In this document: piece after piece, positions 1 to 7,157 of the stretch | How positions within the stretch are numbered: the stretch's first letter is position 1 | How the letters are laid out: the number at the start of each line of letters is the position of its first letter | Assembly (NCBI GenBank): GCA_031263805.1 | Contig: JAISFB010000065.1 | Location: 1 to 11,367 of the forward strand | Length of the DNA: 11,367 nucleotides | Reading direction: 5' to 3' | DNA from: Oscillospiraceae bacterium | Lineage (GTDB): Bacteria > Bacillota > Clostridia > Oscillospirales > Oscillospiraceae | The notes under the pieces: model-generated | Told to the model about the DNA's origin: nothing | Seen by the model: only the letters and a program-made list of their open reading frames with translations | Database searches by the model: none | Made by a program: the position numbers and the translations under genes

Positions 1-1311
1 TCGGATTTTTCGACGGGCTGCGCCGTGTGCGGGAGGGTGACGCTGAGCGCGTATGCGGTCAGCTCCGCCTCAATGTCCTGTACCGTGACGGACGCGAGGC
101 TTGTGTCCGTTGAAAATACGTATGCCACGGCGGGAATCACTCCGTTGACTGTGAGAGTGTCGCTGACAGTCGTTTCGGCGTCCGTGCCCTTTTCAAGCGC
201 GATTTCCACCGTGAAGTGTCCGTCCGCGCCCGTAGGAGCGGCGACGGTTCCGTCACTTACTTCATCCGTCACAACTGCTGTTCCCGCTGTCGCGGTCACG
301 CCGTTTAATCCGTTGTTCTGCGCAAGCGCGTCGAGCTGAGCCTCGATCCACGCCTGAACGCTTTCGCGCGATTTAACGGGAATCGCCAAGTCGTGTTTGC
401 TGATCTTATCTTTTGCCGCCGCTACGTCACTTTCATTACCCTCGCGGGTATCAAGCGCGATTGTGACGTTGATCGTATAATACTCCGGAGTGCCGTCCTC
501 GGCGGTGACTGTGAACGTCCACTCCGCGCCGTCATTTGTCGTGAGCCCACTGACACCCGCGTAGGTATCATTTAGTTCGATTGTGATTGCTTCCGCGGTT
601 GGAAGCCCTGTCGTTCCAAAGGGCAGCTTTACGGCGAATGCCGTATCGGTGGGTATTCCGAGCGTATCGTTGACTTTGACACTCTTGACGGTGTTGTCTG
701 ATTTATACCGCGTCGCGGTGACTTTGCCGGAAATGCCTACCGTGGCAAATGCGTAATACACAGTTTCAGCTTCGCCCTTTGAGAGTGTGAGCGTGGCCGC
801 AAAGCTGCCGGGGATGCCAGCTTTATTTTGCGCGCTGCCTTCGGTTGCAGCATTAACCTCGTTTACTATAGTAACTCTCGCTGATACTCCACCGAGGTCA
901 GTGCTTGCGAGCTCGGTTTCGAGCCACGTTTGGACTTCTGCAACATTATTTGCTTCCACCATCGGGATATCCCACGTAATTTCGGCAATTGCGTTTTTTG
1001 CCGCATCGACAGCCGCCGCGTTTTCGGTGTTCGGGCTCAGCGCTTTCGCCACATTCAGCGTATATGTTTGTTGCGTCACGCCGTCCTTTGCCGTGACTGT
1101 GAACGTCCACGTCGCGCCGTTGTTTGACGGCGTTTTAACGCCGACAGCCGCACCGGAGGCTGCGGTAATCACTTCAATAGTCCCCGCCTCCGTCGGGAGG
1201 TCAATGAGATATGGAAGCTCGGCGGCATATGTCGTGCCGTCCGTCTTTGTTGCGTCGGCATACTGTCCGACGCCATAGCCCACGCGCACGCTTTTCAGCG
1301 ATACATCCGTG
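1..1311 (-). repeat. Tandem ~200-residue protein repeats inside the giant surface protein
   Basis: Three units begin at similar motifs: VSLKSVRVGYG near 1311, NTVKSVKVND near 700 and TSLASVTVQD near 108, so the period is about 585-615 bases. Each unit opens with a Cadherin-like beta-sandwich of about 85 residues ending in a near-identical signature (NNGATWTFTVTAKDGVTQQTYTLNV; NDGAEWTFTVTAEDGTPEYYTINV). It continues with about 115 residues containing VQTWLE or VQAWIE and AAAKDKI-like helices. The third unit runs off the window. The repeats are clear at protein level but diverged at DNA level, so they are old duplications. Probable role: stalk or spacer in an extracellular protein. Confidence 0.75.
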
Positions 1312-4300
1312 TACTGCGCAAACGCGTCGGCCATCACATACAGCGGACTTTGGCCTTTAGCGAATCTGTCATACGCCGCGAGCGCGTAGGCGGCTTGCTC
1401 GGTAGATATCGCGGTCGTGAGTCCACTGCTACCCAACTCGTGCTTGAAGCCTCCGTTGTCATCGTAGAACGACAGTAACGCCGTCAGCGGATCGCCGCCG
1501 CCCATTGCCGTCCACTGCGTACCGGCGGGGCTTTCATTCAGCGCCGTCAGCGCGACGACGACTTGCGCGGCGCTCTCTGAGTTGTACAGCGGCGTGAGCC
1601 CGACGCCGCTATAGAAGCCGCCAGCGGTTTGATCCTGCATCGCCAGCAACGCGTTCTTGCCGCGCTCGACCGCGCTGTTTACGGCTTCGTCGCCGCGGTA
1701 CGGCGCGAGAGCTTGGATCGCCATTGCCGTCATATCGGGGTCGTCCGTCTCGCTGAGCGACCACGAGCCGGAATCCAGCTGCTCCGTCAACAGATGTTCA
1801 ATATACTGCTGACGGATCGCCGTGTTATCCGTCAGATACGGCTTGGAGTCAAGCGCGAGCAGCGCGTAAATCGCCGCGTTCGCTCCCTGCGTGACTGTAT
1901 TAGTATAATCCAGATACGGCGTGATGAAATTATATGTCGTGCCGTTCGCCGAGTAGTTTGACGCGTCTATGCCGAGTGACGAGAGCGCGAGCGTTATTCG
2001 CTCGTATTCCGTGTTTTTATAAGTATCGCCCTCCGGCGCGCCTAACGCAACGAAGCCTCCGTCTTTTATCTCATCATCAAGGCTTTTTAAGTAATTTTTC
2101 GCGATCTGGCTGTCCTTGTCGATCTCACCGGCGCGGGCGAGGGCTATTACCGCCCATTCGCCGCCTTGCGTCGCCACTATCGGGTTGGCAGCCGTAGTCT
2201 TTAGCTTATCAAGCGTCGCGGTGAGGGCTTCGCTCACGTTACCGCTGACGTTCAGCAACGCGGCATACGCCGCTTCCGCATCCGTCAGCGTATCGTAGTT
2301 CGGGACAAGCGCCTGATTTTCCGATGTGAGCGCGTCATACGCCGCGCGCGCCGCCGTGATAGCGCCGCCTTTTTGCGGCGTGACGCCGCCGATGGCGTCG
2401 ATGAGGTCAAGCACGGCAATAACATCTTCCGGAAGATCATACTGTCCCGTACCAGCGTCTTTGAACGCTTCCGTCAACGCCGAGAGCAAATCATTTATCT
2501 GCTTCTGATATTCAGTTGCAGGGATGGAATCGCCGGGTGGGAACCAATTCCTTGAGCGCGTGAGCGCGGCGACATATGCCGGATTCGCGTTCAGCGTCGC
2601 ATCGTCATATTTTTCGCGTAGCGCCGCGAGCGCCCAGACCAAAGAGGCTTGGCGCGGACTCGGAATGCCCTCCAGAAAACCGGAGTTTGCGGCTGAACCG
2701 AGATGCAGCACACCGCGATCCTCCACCGGCATCTGGCTGAAGCCGAGCGGCGCCCAGACATCGTTGTACTTAAATACTAAGCCGCCGTTTTTGCTGCCCT
2801 CATATCTGGCACCGTCGCCGATACCGATATTTGTGATGTATATACTTGGGTCGTCGTTACCCGGCGCGTAGCCTATACCCCATCTGCCGGGGCTGTTCAC
2901 TTCCAAGCTCGCCTCCAGCGCTTTCAGCGCGCGGCCCTTGTTTGCCGGTATATTTCTGAATGCGGGTACATCTGCGTCGGCGCTGCTGCCGAGTTCTAAT
3001 ATATACGCGAAAGCCGGTTTAGCTCCGCTGACGGCAACCTTCAAAACGCCGGGATAGCTTTTATATGCTTCGCCGTCGCCGCCCTTGATAGCCGTGTTCA
3101 GCGTTGCGTAATTGTCCAGCGCGCTGACTGCGCCTGTATATGCGGTAGTTATGGCATTAGTATCAATTGCGGTGTCCGCGTTGCGGATCGCCCACACACC
3201 GTGCTCATACGCTTCGCGCAGCAGATAGCGCACGGATGCGAATGAATCGTAAAGCGCGTCCGGTAAATTCTCCGCTCCGAGCGGGTTATCGCCGAATGTC
3301 GTCTTATAATAGCTTTCCAAACCGGAGAGCGCAGCGCGGCGTTGGTCTCTCGCCGGGTCGTTAATCATATACGCCGAGATATCTATCGTCTCGGTGTCAA
3401 CGACATGGTGAGTCTGCCCATCGCCGCCTGTCGTAAACACGACTGTAATCTTCTCAGTATACGGCATAGTGGGAATTGCTAAGCTGATGCCGCCGCCTCC
3501 ATTCAAAGAACCTGAGAGAGATTTATTCAGCAAAAGATTGTTGTCATCCGCTGTCTCGCCCACGTACACCGCTACCGATAGCGAGAGGGGCGGGTAATCG
3601 CTATATCCGCTGGTACTTACATAATGTGTCGTTTCTATAATCAGCTTCAGTATAGCGGGTATATCCTCCTGAATCGGTACCGCGCTCCCAATAGTACCGA
3701 TAGCTCCTATAGAATAACCGCTTTTATTGAACCACGAGGCATCGCCCACCGACGCAGATAGGTGTGCGGAGAGAACATAGAAGAATCGCTTGTCGAAAAC
3801 AGCCTTATATTCGCGGTCTTCGTCTATGGTGACAGTATAAATTGATTTGCCGTAGGAGTCAGTAGCAAGCGCATACTGTCCGCTTGTGCTTTTACCTTTG
3901 TACTCCCAGTGGTCAAACCCATAGCCATAGGCGGTGGGCGTGGCGACGAGGGTATATTCGTTTGGATTGTTTGTACTATTGACCTTAATGTTGCCATTTT
4001 CACAAGACTCAGGTGTTAAAGTAAAAGAACTTACCTGCTCAGGTTTGAAATACCAAGTTATCGTGATATCGGGATCATCTACTATACAGTTGTACTGCAA
4101 TCTAAGTTTGCCGGACGACATTTGATAATACTGTATTTTGTTGTTTTCGGCTGTCGAAACACTTCCTACAATTATTGTAGAAGCCGACGTTGGCAATGTA
4201 TCGGGAAAATCTATCCTGCCTGAGGTTGCATCCCCTGAGCTTATTTCAAAAGCTAACAGACCTCCAAATCTTGGCGATGTCGATGACGTATAGTTTTCTA

Positions 4301-4535
4301 ATCTGATGAGATTAACACCAGAATTGGAAAATTGATAACTTGTCGGTGCTGTCAACGTTGCCGTCGCATTATTTTGCCCTAAATAAATACTATACGAAGC
4401 ATACTTAGTGGTATCGTCAGTTGTAAACTTGACTGTCGGCAAAGAAGTGCCTGCAGCAGTTACACTTGACGACAACGGCAACAATGAGAAACATAACAGC
4501 ACAGCCAAAAGAAAAGAAAAGACTTTTTTTAGCAT
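1..4535 (-). CDS. Giant secreted multidomain protein with alpha/alpha-toroid (transcobalamin/prenyltransferase-like) domain, C-terminus cut by window edge
   Basis: One frame stays open from the ATG at 4535-4533 to base 3 (1511 full codons) with no stop; the C-terminus lies outside the window. Residues 1-29 (MLKKVFSFLLAVLLCFSLLPL...) form a Sec signal peptide. At about 175-247 lies a divergent InlB-B-like repeat (YTLVATPTAYGYGFDHWEYKG ... YKAVFDK). At about 494-605 a stretch with ALKALEAS, YITNIGIGDGARY and FKYNDVWAPLG resembles DUF4430, the transcobalamin C-terminal-like domain; this match is tentative. At 722-758 is a helical motif common in Gram-positive surface proteins (AYDALTSENQALVPNYD). 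Residues about 790-1065 are helix-pair repeats with GGEWAVIALARAG, GSWSLSETDDPDMTAMAIQAL, GGFYS, SAAQVVVALTAL and GGFKHE, typical of the prenyltransferase/squalene-cyclase/transcobalamin toroid. From about 1075 follow tandem beta-sandwich repeats. No wall anchor is visible; it may be in the missing part. No Shine-Dalgarno precedes the ATG. Secretion and fold class are fairly sure; corrinoid binding is inferred. Confidence 0.88.
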   Translation of the reverse strand, partial: MLKKVFSFLLAVLLCFSLLPLSSSVTAAGTSLPTVKFTTDDTTKYASYSIYLGQNNATATLTAPTSYQFSNSGVNLIRLENYTSSTSPRFGGLLAFEISSGDATSGRIDFPDTLPTSASTIIVGSVSTAENNKIQYYQMSSGKLRLQYNCIVDDPDITITWYFKPEQVSSFTLTPESCENGNIKVNSTNNPNEYTLVATPTAYGYGFDHWEYKGKSTSGQYALATDSYGKSIYTVTIDEDREYKAVFDKRFFYVLSAHLSASVGDASWFNKSGYSIGAIGTIGSAVPIQEDIPAILKLIIETTHYVSTSGYSDYPPLSLSVAVYVGETADDNNLLLNKSLSGSLNGGGGISLAIPTMPYTEKITVVFTTGGDGQTHHVVDTETIDISAYMINDPARDQRRAALSGLESYYKTTFGDNPLGAENLPDALYDSFASVRYLLREAYEHGVWAIRNADTAIDTNAITTAYTGAVSALDNYATLNTAIKGGDGEAYKSYPGVLKVAVSGAKPAFAYILELGSSADADVPAFRNIPANKGRALKALEASLEVNSPGRWGIGYAPGNDDPSIYITNIGIGDGARYEGSKNGGLVFKYNDVWAPLGFSQMPVEDRGVLHLGSAANSGFLEGIPSPRQASLVWALAALREKYDDATLNANPAYVAALTRSRNWFPPGDSIPATEYQKQINDLLSALTEAFKDAGTGQYDLPEDVIAVLDLIDAIGGVTPQKGGAITAARAAYDALTSENQALVPNYDTLTDAEAAYAALLNVSGNVSEALTATLDKLKTTAANPIVATQGGEWAVIALARAGEIDKDSQIAKNYLKSLDDEIKDGGFVALGAPEGDTYKNTEYERITLALSSLGIDASNYSANGTTYNFITPYLDYTNTVTQGANAAIYALLALDSKPYLTDNTAIRQQYIEHLLTEQLDSGSWSLSETDDPDMTAMAIQALAPYRGDEAVNSAVERGKNALLAMQDQTAGGFYSGVGLTPLYNSESAAQVVVALTALNESPAGTQWTAMGGGDPLTALLSFYDDNGGFKHELGSSGLTTAISTEQAAYALAAYDRFAKGQSPLYVMADAFAQYTDVSLKSVRVGYGVGQYADATKTDGTTYAAELPYLIDLPTEAGTIEVITAASGAAVGVKTPSNNGATWTFTVTAKDGVTQQTYTLNVAKALSPNTENAAAVDAAKNAIAEITWDIPMVEANNVAEVQTWLETELASTDLGGVSARVTIVNEVNAATEGSAQNKAGIPGSFAATLTLSKGEAETVYYAFATVGISGKVTATRYKSDNTVKSVKVNDTLGIPTDTAFAVKLPFGTTGLPTAEAITIELNDTYAGVSGLTTNDGAEWTFTVTAEDGTPEYYTINVTIALDTREGNESDVAAAKDKISKHDLAIPVKSRESVQAWIEAQLDALAQNNGLNGVTATAGTAVVTDEVSDGTVAAPTGADGHFTVEIALEKGTDAETTVSDTLTVNGVIPAVAYVFSTDTSLASVTVQDIEAELTAYALSVTLPHTAQPVEKS

Positions 4536-4569
4536 AAAAACAAGGGCGCCGCTTTACGCAAACGCCCTT
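4536..4569 (-). terminator. Intrinsic-terminator-like hairpin between the two surface genes
   Basis: On the minus strand AAGGGCG (4569-4563) and CGCCCTT (4548-4542) form a 7-bp GC-rich stem, extendable by wobble and GC pairs around a GTAAA loop. It is followed by G and then TTTTT (4540-4536). It lies 75 nt after the stop of the propeller gene, where a terminator is expected. The T-run is immediately followed by the ATG of the next gene, so it would also act as a barrier or attenuator in front of that gene. Confidence 0.55.
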
Positions 4570-4583
4570 ACAGATTTACCCTT

Positions 4584-4618
4584 GAGGGCGAGGGCCGCGG
4601 GCGGCGCCCCTCACCCTC
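4584..4618. other. GC-rich inverted repeat (11-bp arms) in the intergenic gap
   Basis: GAGGGCGAGGG (4584-4594) and CCCTCACCCTC (4608-4618) pair over 11 positions with one G-U type mismatch; the loop is 13 bases. On the minus strand it lies just after an orphan purine tract AGGAAGGAGGG (4624-4614) that looks like a ribosome binding site but has no matching start codon. No T-run follows on the minus strand. It may stabilise the 3' end of the propeller mRNA or shape the leader of the giant gene. Confidence 0.5.
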
Positions 4619-4644
4619 CTTCCTATTCTTTCTTGTCTTTTAGC

Positions 4645-6399
4645 TTAGTGCATAATGTATAGGTAGTTCCCATCGTCACCATATACCAAGTATCCTCCGT
4701 CAGAGGCAAACCCTTGAACTGCGTATGGATTGTTGCTTGTTCCACCAGCAGACCACAGCAAAACCGCAGATGCTCCAACGGTGTACGAATAAGCGTATCC
4801 TTTGCCGCTTGAAGAATTGGTTGTAAAATAGATGTAATCTATTTCGTCATCCGTGTCACTATACACAATCGGGCTTGATTGCACCGGGTCGCCGGCGGCG
4901 CTGCCGGTGCCGGCACCGTTGCCGTATACGTCGAAAAGTGCCGTTTGTACGAAGTTCCCCGTCGGAACTCCTACGATGCCGCCGCCACCAAAGCTTTCAG
5001 ACCACCCCACATAGACTTGGCTGTTTGCGGTCGCGACCGGCGTGGATGTGCTGTTTCCGGGAAGCGGAAGGGCAACAAGCGTTGAAAGAGACGAGTTGAT
5101 TTGCCACAGGTACCCTGTCGAACCTGTACCGCGGCTTGTTAAGTAGAAGGTTGTGCCGTTATTGACTATGGACGAACGCACGGCGCCGGCGTCAGCCTGT
5201 GTTTGAGTCAAATCCAAGTACTTTCCTACCGATGAAAAGTCCTGAACAGGCTGAATGTAGATCAGTCCGCTTTCGCTGCCGAAGTATACGTTAGCCCCGT
5301 CGATGTACGATCCCGCTCCGTAGAAATCGTCAAAGCCTTGAGTCGGCAGTGTGGGTGTGCACGTAGTCAGCACACGCGGGGAGACCGAGGTGTTGTACTG
5401 ATAATAGCTGTGCGTCCCGCCGTATATGCCCCAGTAGATATACCCGCGGCTGTCATAGTTTATGGGCGTGTTCGGCTGCCCTTCGTACAGAGGGTTGATA
5501 ACCGTATCGCCAACAGCCAATGTCACCGTCGGGGTTCTCGAGGAAAGGTCCGTGAGCGAATACAGCCGCCAGTCGTAGCGGGTGAGGGTGATTTGATTCA
5601 CGGTCGTGCTTGTCGTGTTGTTATTAACAGTAATTGTGAGCGTATACTCTGTATTCGCCGAGAACTTCCCTGTCGGCCCGTTGTAAATGTCGTATGTGCC
5701 GTACTCTGAAAGCGCTCCGCTCCCAAGTGTCGTGGTTTCAGGCGGCGTGGCACCGTCTGTGAGCGTAATGGTGTATGTACCTGTATCTTCGTCGGAGCTC
5801 GACAGATTTGTCGGTAGGTAAATGTAGCTTACAGGATCCGCGAACGTAACCGACGTGGATATGGAACCTGTCGTACCCGGCGCGAATGTTGCCGTAGTTC
5901 CGTCTATGTCCGCTGTTCCCGATTCAGTCCAACCGCTTACGGTACTCGTCGCGAATATGTTTGAGCTGTACTGGATCGCGGCGAAAAGCTCGCTGTTCGT
6001 CGTGCCTGACGTGACAAGGTATGGTGTGGAAAGCTGATTGTCGTTGTTCGCGTCGCTGTCGATCTGTACGTTCCATACCGTGGCGCCGGTCGAAAGGTTT
6101 GTCGCTTGAACGCGCGCGCCGCCGTTGGCGTTGGACGACGGACCGCCGTTGTACAGCGTGTACGATACGCTGTTGCCGATGACCGATGCCGCGTCTACTG
6201 CGGAATACTTATCCCCGCCGTAGGGAAGGCCCAGCGTGGCGACCGAGGGCGTTGTGATCGGAGGCTGCGTCGCGATGATGCCGTTGTTTGCGCTGGCGTT
6301 CTGGAAGCTCGGCCACGCGGCGAGAGCCGTCAGGCCGAGGGAGAGAACGAGGGCGAGCGCGAGAGCCGCGCTCAGGGGTTTTCTAAAAAACTTTTTCAT
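4645..6399 (-). CDS. Secreted PQQ-like beta-propeller repeat protein with an inserted beta-sandwich region
   Basis: The protein has 584 residues. The ATG at 6399 is preceded by TAGGAG with 9 nt spacing, a good ribosome binding site. Residues 1-28 form a Sec signal peptide (MKKFFRKPLSAALALALVLS...ALAA). The mature protein starts WPSFQNASANNG, the usual blade opening of clostridial PQQ-like/outer-surface propellers, and continues with blade motifs such as GGARVQATNLSTGATVWNV, SRGYIYWGIYGGTHSYYQY, GANVYFGSESGLIYI, SSIVNNGTTFYLTSRGTG, YIYFTTNSSSGKGYAYSY and DGGYLVYGDDGNYLYIMH. Residues about 131-280 do not look like blades: a Thr/Ser/Gly-rich jelly-roll-like segment (SGTADIDGTTATFAP ... NTEYTLTITVNNN) interrupts the propeller. 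The enzymatic PQQ site is not evident, so a binding or structural role is more likely than a dehydrogenase. No wall anchor is visible. It is co-oriented with the giant surface gene 109 nt downstream and lies downstream of the cobalamin-type riboswitch. Confidence 0.85.
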   Translation of the reverse strand: MKKFFRKPLSAALALALVLSLGLTALAAWPSFQNASANNGIIATQPPITTPSVATLGLPYGGDKYSAVDAASVIGNSVSYTLYNGGPSSNANGGARVQATNLSTGATVWNVQIDSDANNDNQLSTPYLVTSGTTNSELFAAIQYSSNIFATSTVSGWTESGTADIDGTTATFAPGTTGSISTSVTFADPVSYIYLPTNLSSSDEDTGTYTITLTDGATPPETTTLGSGALSEYGTYDIYNGPTGKFSANTEYTLTITVNNNTTSTTVNQITLTRYDWRLYSLTDLSSRTPTVTLAVGDTVINPLYEGQPNTPINYDSRGYIYWGIYGGTHSYYQYNTSVSPRVLTTCTPTLPTQGFDDFYGAGSYIDGANVYFGSESGLIYIQPVQDFSSVGKYLDLTQTQADAGAVRSSIVNNGTTFYLTSRGTGSTGYLWQINSSLSTLVALPLPGNSTSTPVATANSQVYVGWSESFGGGGIVGVPTGNFVQTALFDVYGNGAGTGSAAGDPVQSSPIVYSDTDDEIDYIYFTTNSSSGKGYAYSYTVGASAVLLWSAGGTSNNPYAVQGFASDGGYLVYGDDGNYLYIMH

Positions 6400-6643
6400 T
6401 GCCGTTACTCCTAAAATAAACTTTGGGTTTTGCGCTTTCGTTGAATGGGTCGCGTCGCCGTGGGTGATACTTGCGTTGCCGTAGGTCAGGTCATGCGTCG
6501 CCTGTGATGGGGGCGGCCCGCCCCGGGCTTTGCCGTCCGCTTGTATTTCGCTTCACATCGGCGCGGGAGGGAACGGCGTTCCCGCGCTGACGGATATTAT
6601 TTTCCTCCAATTCCATAGGCATCGACTATTCCTTTCTTGTCAC

Positions 6644-6669
6644 GGGCGGATTGCCATCCGCCCCTACGG
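6644..6669. repeat. Dispersed-repeat-like hairpin with CCCTACG tail, copy 1
   Basis: GGGCGGAT (6644-6651) and ATCCGCCC (6656-6663) form a perfect 8-bp stem with a TGCC loop, followed by CTACGGGG. The second copy at 6877-6905 has another stem sequence but the same design and the same CCCTACG-(A)GGG tail, which suggests members of one family of small intergenic elements. Confidence 0.45.
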
Positions 6670-6782
6670 GGTGCGGGCGGGGAGAGCCCGTCCGTCCGGT
6701 GATATGTATCGCTTATATATAAACGGCGCGGTATGCCGGTTATATAACATGGCTGCGGTCCCGCGCGCGGCGGGGGCGTTTT

Positions 6783-6822
6783 CGGTGTTGATTTTCTATC
6801 AACACCGGGGCGGCGTTTTTTT
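6783..6822 (+). terminator. Perfect 10-bp hairpin followed at a distance by a T-run (plus strand)
   Basis: CGGTGTTGAT (6783-6792) and ATCAACACCG (6798-6807) are perfectly complementary with a TTTCT loop. Nine bases later comes a run of seven T (6816-6822) on the plus strand. No plus-strand gene precedes it, so it could end an antisense or convergent transcript. The gap between stem and T-run makes efficient termination doubtful. Confidence 0.3.
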
Positions 6823-6876
6823 CGTGAGGAGTACCCCTCACGATTCCCGTCCGCGGACGGGGGCGGGGCGGCGCGC

Positions 6877-6905
6877 GGGACGCCGAGGGCGGCGTCCCCT
6901 ACGAG
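6877..6905. repeat. Dispersed-repeat-like hairpin with CCCTACG tail, copy 2
   Basis: GGGACGCC (6877-6884) and GGCGTCCC (6891-6898) form a perfect 8-bp stem with a GAGGGC loop, followed by CTACGAGGG. It shares its layout and tail with the element at 6644-6669. Confidence 0.45.
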
Positions 6906-6910
6906 GGAAT

Positions 6911-6950
6911 ATAAAAAGCGCGCTCCGGGTGGTTCCACGGGAGCGCGCTT
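6911..6950 (-). terminator. Intrinsic terminator of the riboswitch leader
   Basis: On the minus strand AAGCGCGCTCC (6950-6940) pairs perfectly over 11 bp with GGAGCGCGCTT (6926-6916). An inner GTGG/CCAC pairing closes the loop, and the stem runs straight into TTTTTAT (6917-6911). This is a textbook rho-independent terminator. It lies about 55 nt downstream of the cobalamin-type aptamer, so it is the probable output of the switch: premature termination when the ligand is bound. Confidence 0.8.
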
Positions 6951-6973
6951 GTATACAATATATAATGTATACG

Positions 6974-6996
6974 CGCCGCTCCGTATCGTGGGGAGC
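6974..6996 (-). promoter_or_regulatory. Expression platform: competing GCTCC/GGAGC segments
   Basis: Downstream of the aptamer, the minus strand holds four alternating complementary segments: GCTCC (6996-6992), GGAGCGGCG (6982-6974), CGCGCTCC (in 6950-6940) and GGAGCGCG (in 6926-6916). The second can pair with the first, or with the third, which would disrupt the terminator stem. This is the usual logic of an antiterminator and anti-antiterminator. Between them, GTATACA/TGTATAC forms a further AT-rich hairpin. The pairing scheme is read by eye and has not been folded. Confidence 0.5.
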
Positions 6997-7003
6997 AACT
7001 TAA

Positions 7004-7132
7004 CTTCTTCGCGACGTATCGGACTTATCCTGCGGCCGGCTGCCGCACAAATTACCGTGACCCGTTCGCGGAGGATTTTCACCTCCATTCCGTCTTTGCG
7101 CCGGGCCTTAAATTGCCCGGTGCGCGAAGAAG
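7004..7132 (-). promoter_or_regulatory. Cobalamin-type riboswitch aptamer (compact)
   Basis: The minus strand holds the cobalamin core in order: GGAAT, the hairpin GGAGGTGAAAATCCTCC containing GGTGAAAATCC (7083-7073), then CACGGTAA, then AAGTCCGATACG near the 3' end. For comparison, the E. coli btuB leader has GGAAT, AGTGCGAATCT and CAGCGGTAA in the same order. CTTCTTCGCG (7132-7123) and CGCGAAGAAG (7013-7004) close the element as a perfect 10-bp P1. Two further hairpins are visible: CCGGGC/GCCCGG and TGCGGC/GCCGCA. At 129 nt it is shorter than many class I cobalamin aptamers, so peripheral arms are reduced. It has its own promoter just upstream and a terminator just downstream; the next genes are the two secreted proteins. 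A divergent member or another riboswitch class is possible but less likely. Confidence 0.72.
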
Positions 7133-7157
7133 CGTTACTGTTATTCAATTTAAGGGC

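Larger units (their letters stand above)
6400..6910 (-). other. Long non-coding leader/intergenic region packed with inverted repeats
   Basis: No convincing gene lies between the riboswitch terminator and the propeller gene (about 510 bases). Inverted repeats seen: 6510-6524 (GGGGCG, 3-base loop); 6561-6587 (GGGAAC/GTTCCC with outer GCGC); 6644-6663; 6716-6746 (12-bp arms, one mismatch, 7-base loop); 6783-6807; 6822-6843 (8-bp arms); palindrome 6846-6861; 6877-6898. Four degenerate ~21-base units starting YGCG lie at 6431-6513. No convincing sigma-70 promoter directed at the propeller gene was found, consistent with transcription from the riboswitch promoter. The very high GC and simple-sequence character resemble dispersed intergenic repeats. 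Confidence 0.6.

Noticed and set aside
787..1278. Plus-strand open frame of 163 codons
   Set aside because: Shadow of the giant minus-strand gene; low-complexity Ala/Ser/Val protein with no ribosome site.
6431..6905. CRISPR array or insertion-sequence end
   Set aside because: The repeats differ in sequence and spacing, no spacer/repeat regularity exists, and no transposase or cas gene is nearby.
6597..7148. Minus-strand open frame of 183 codons across the leader
   Set aside because: It starts at a TTG without a ribosome site, runs through the riboswitch core and the terminator, and gives an arginine/proline-rich protein without any domain. It is a product of high GC.
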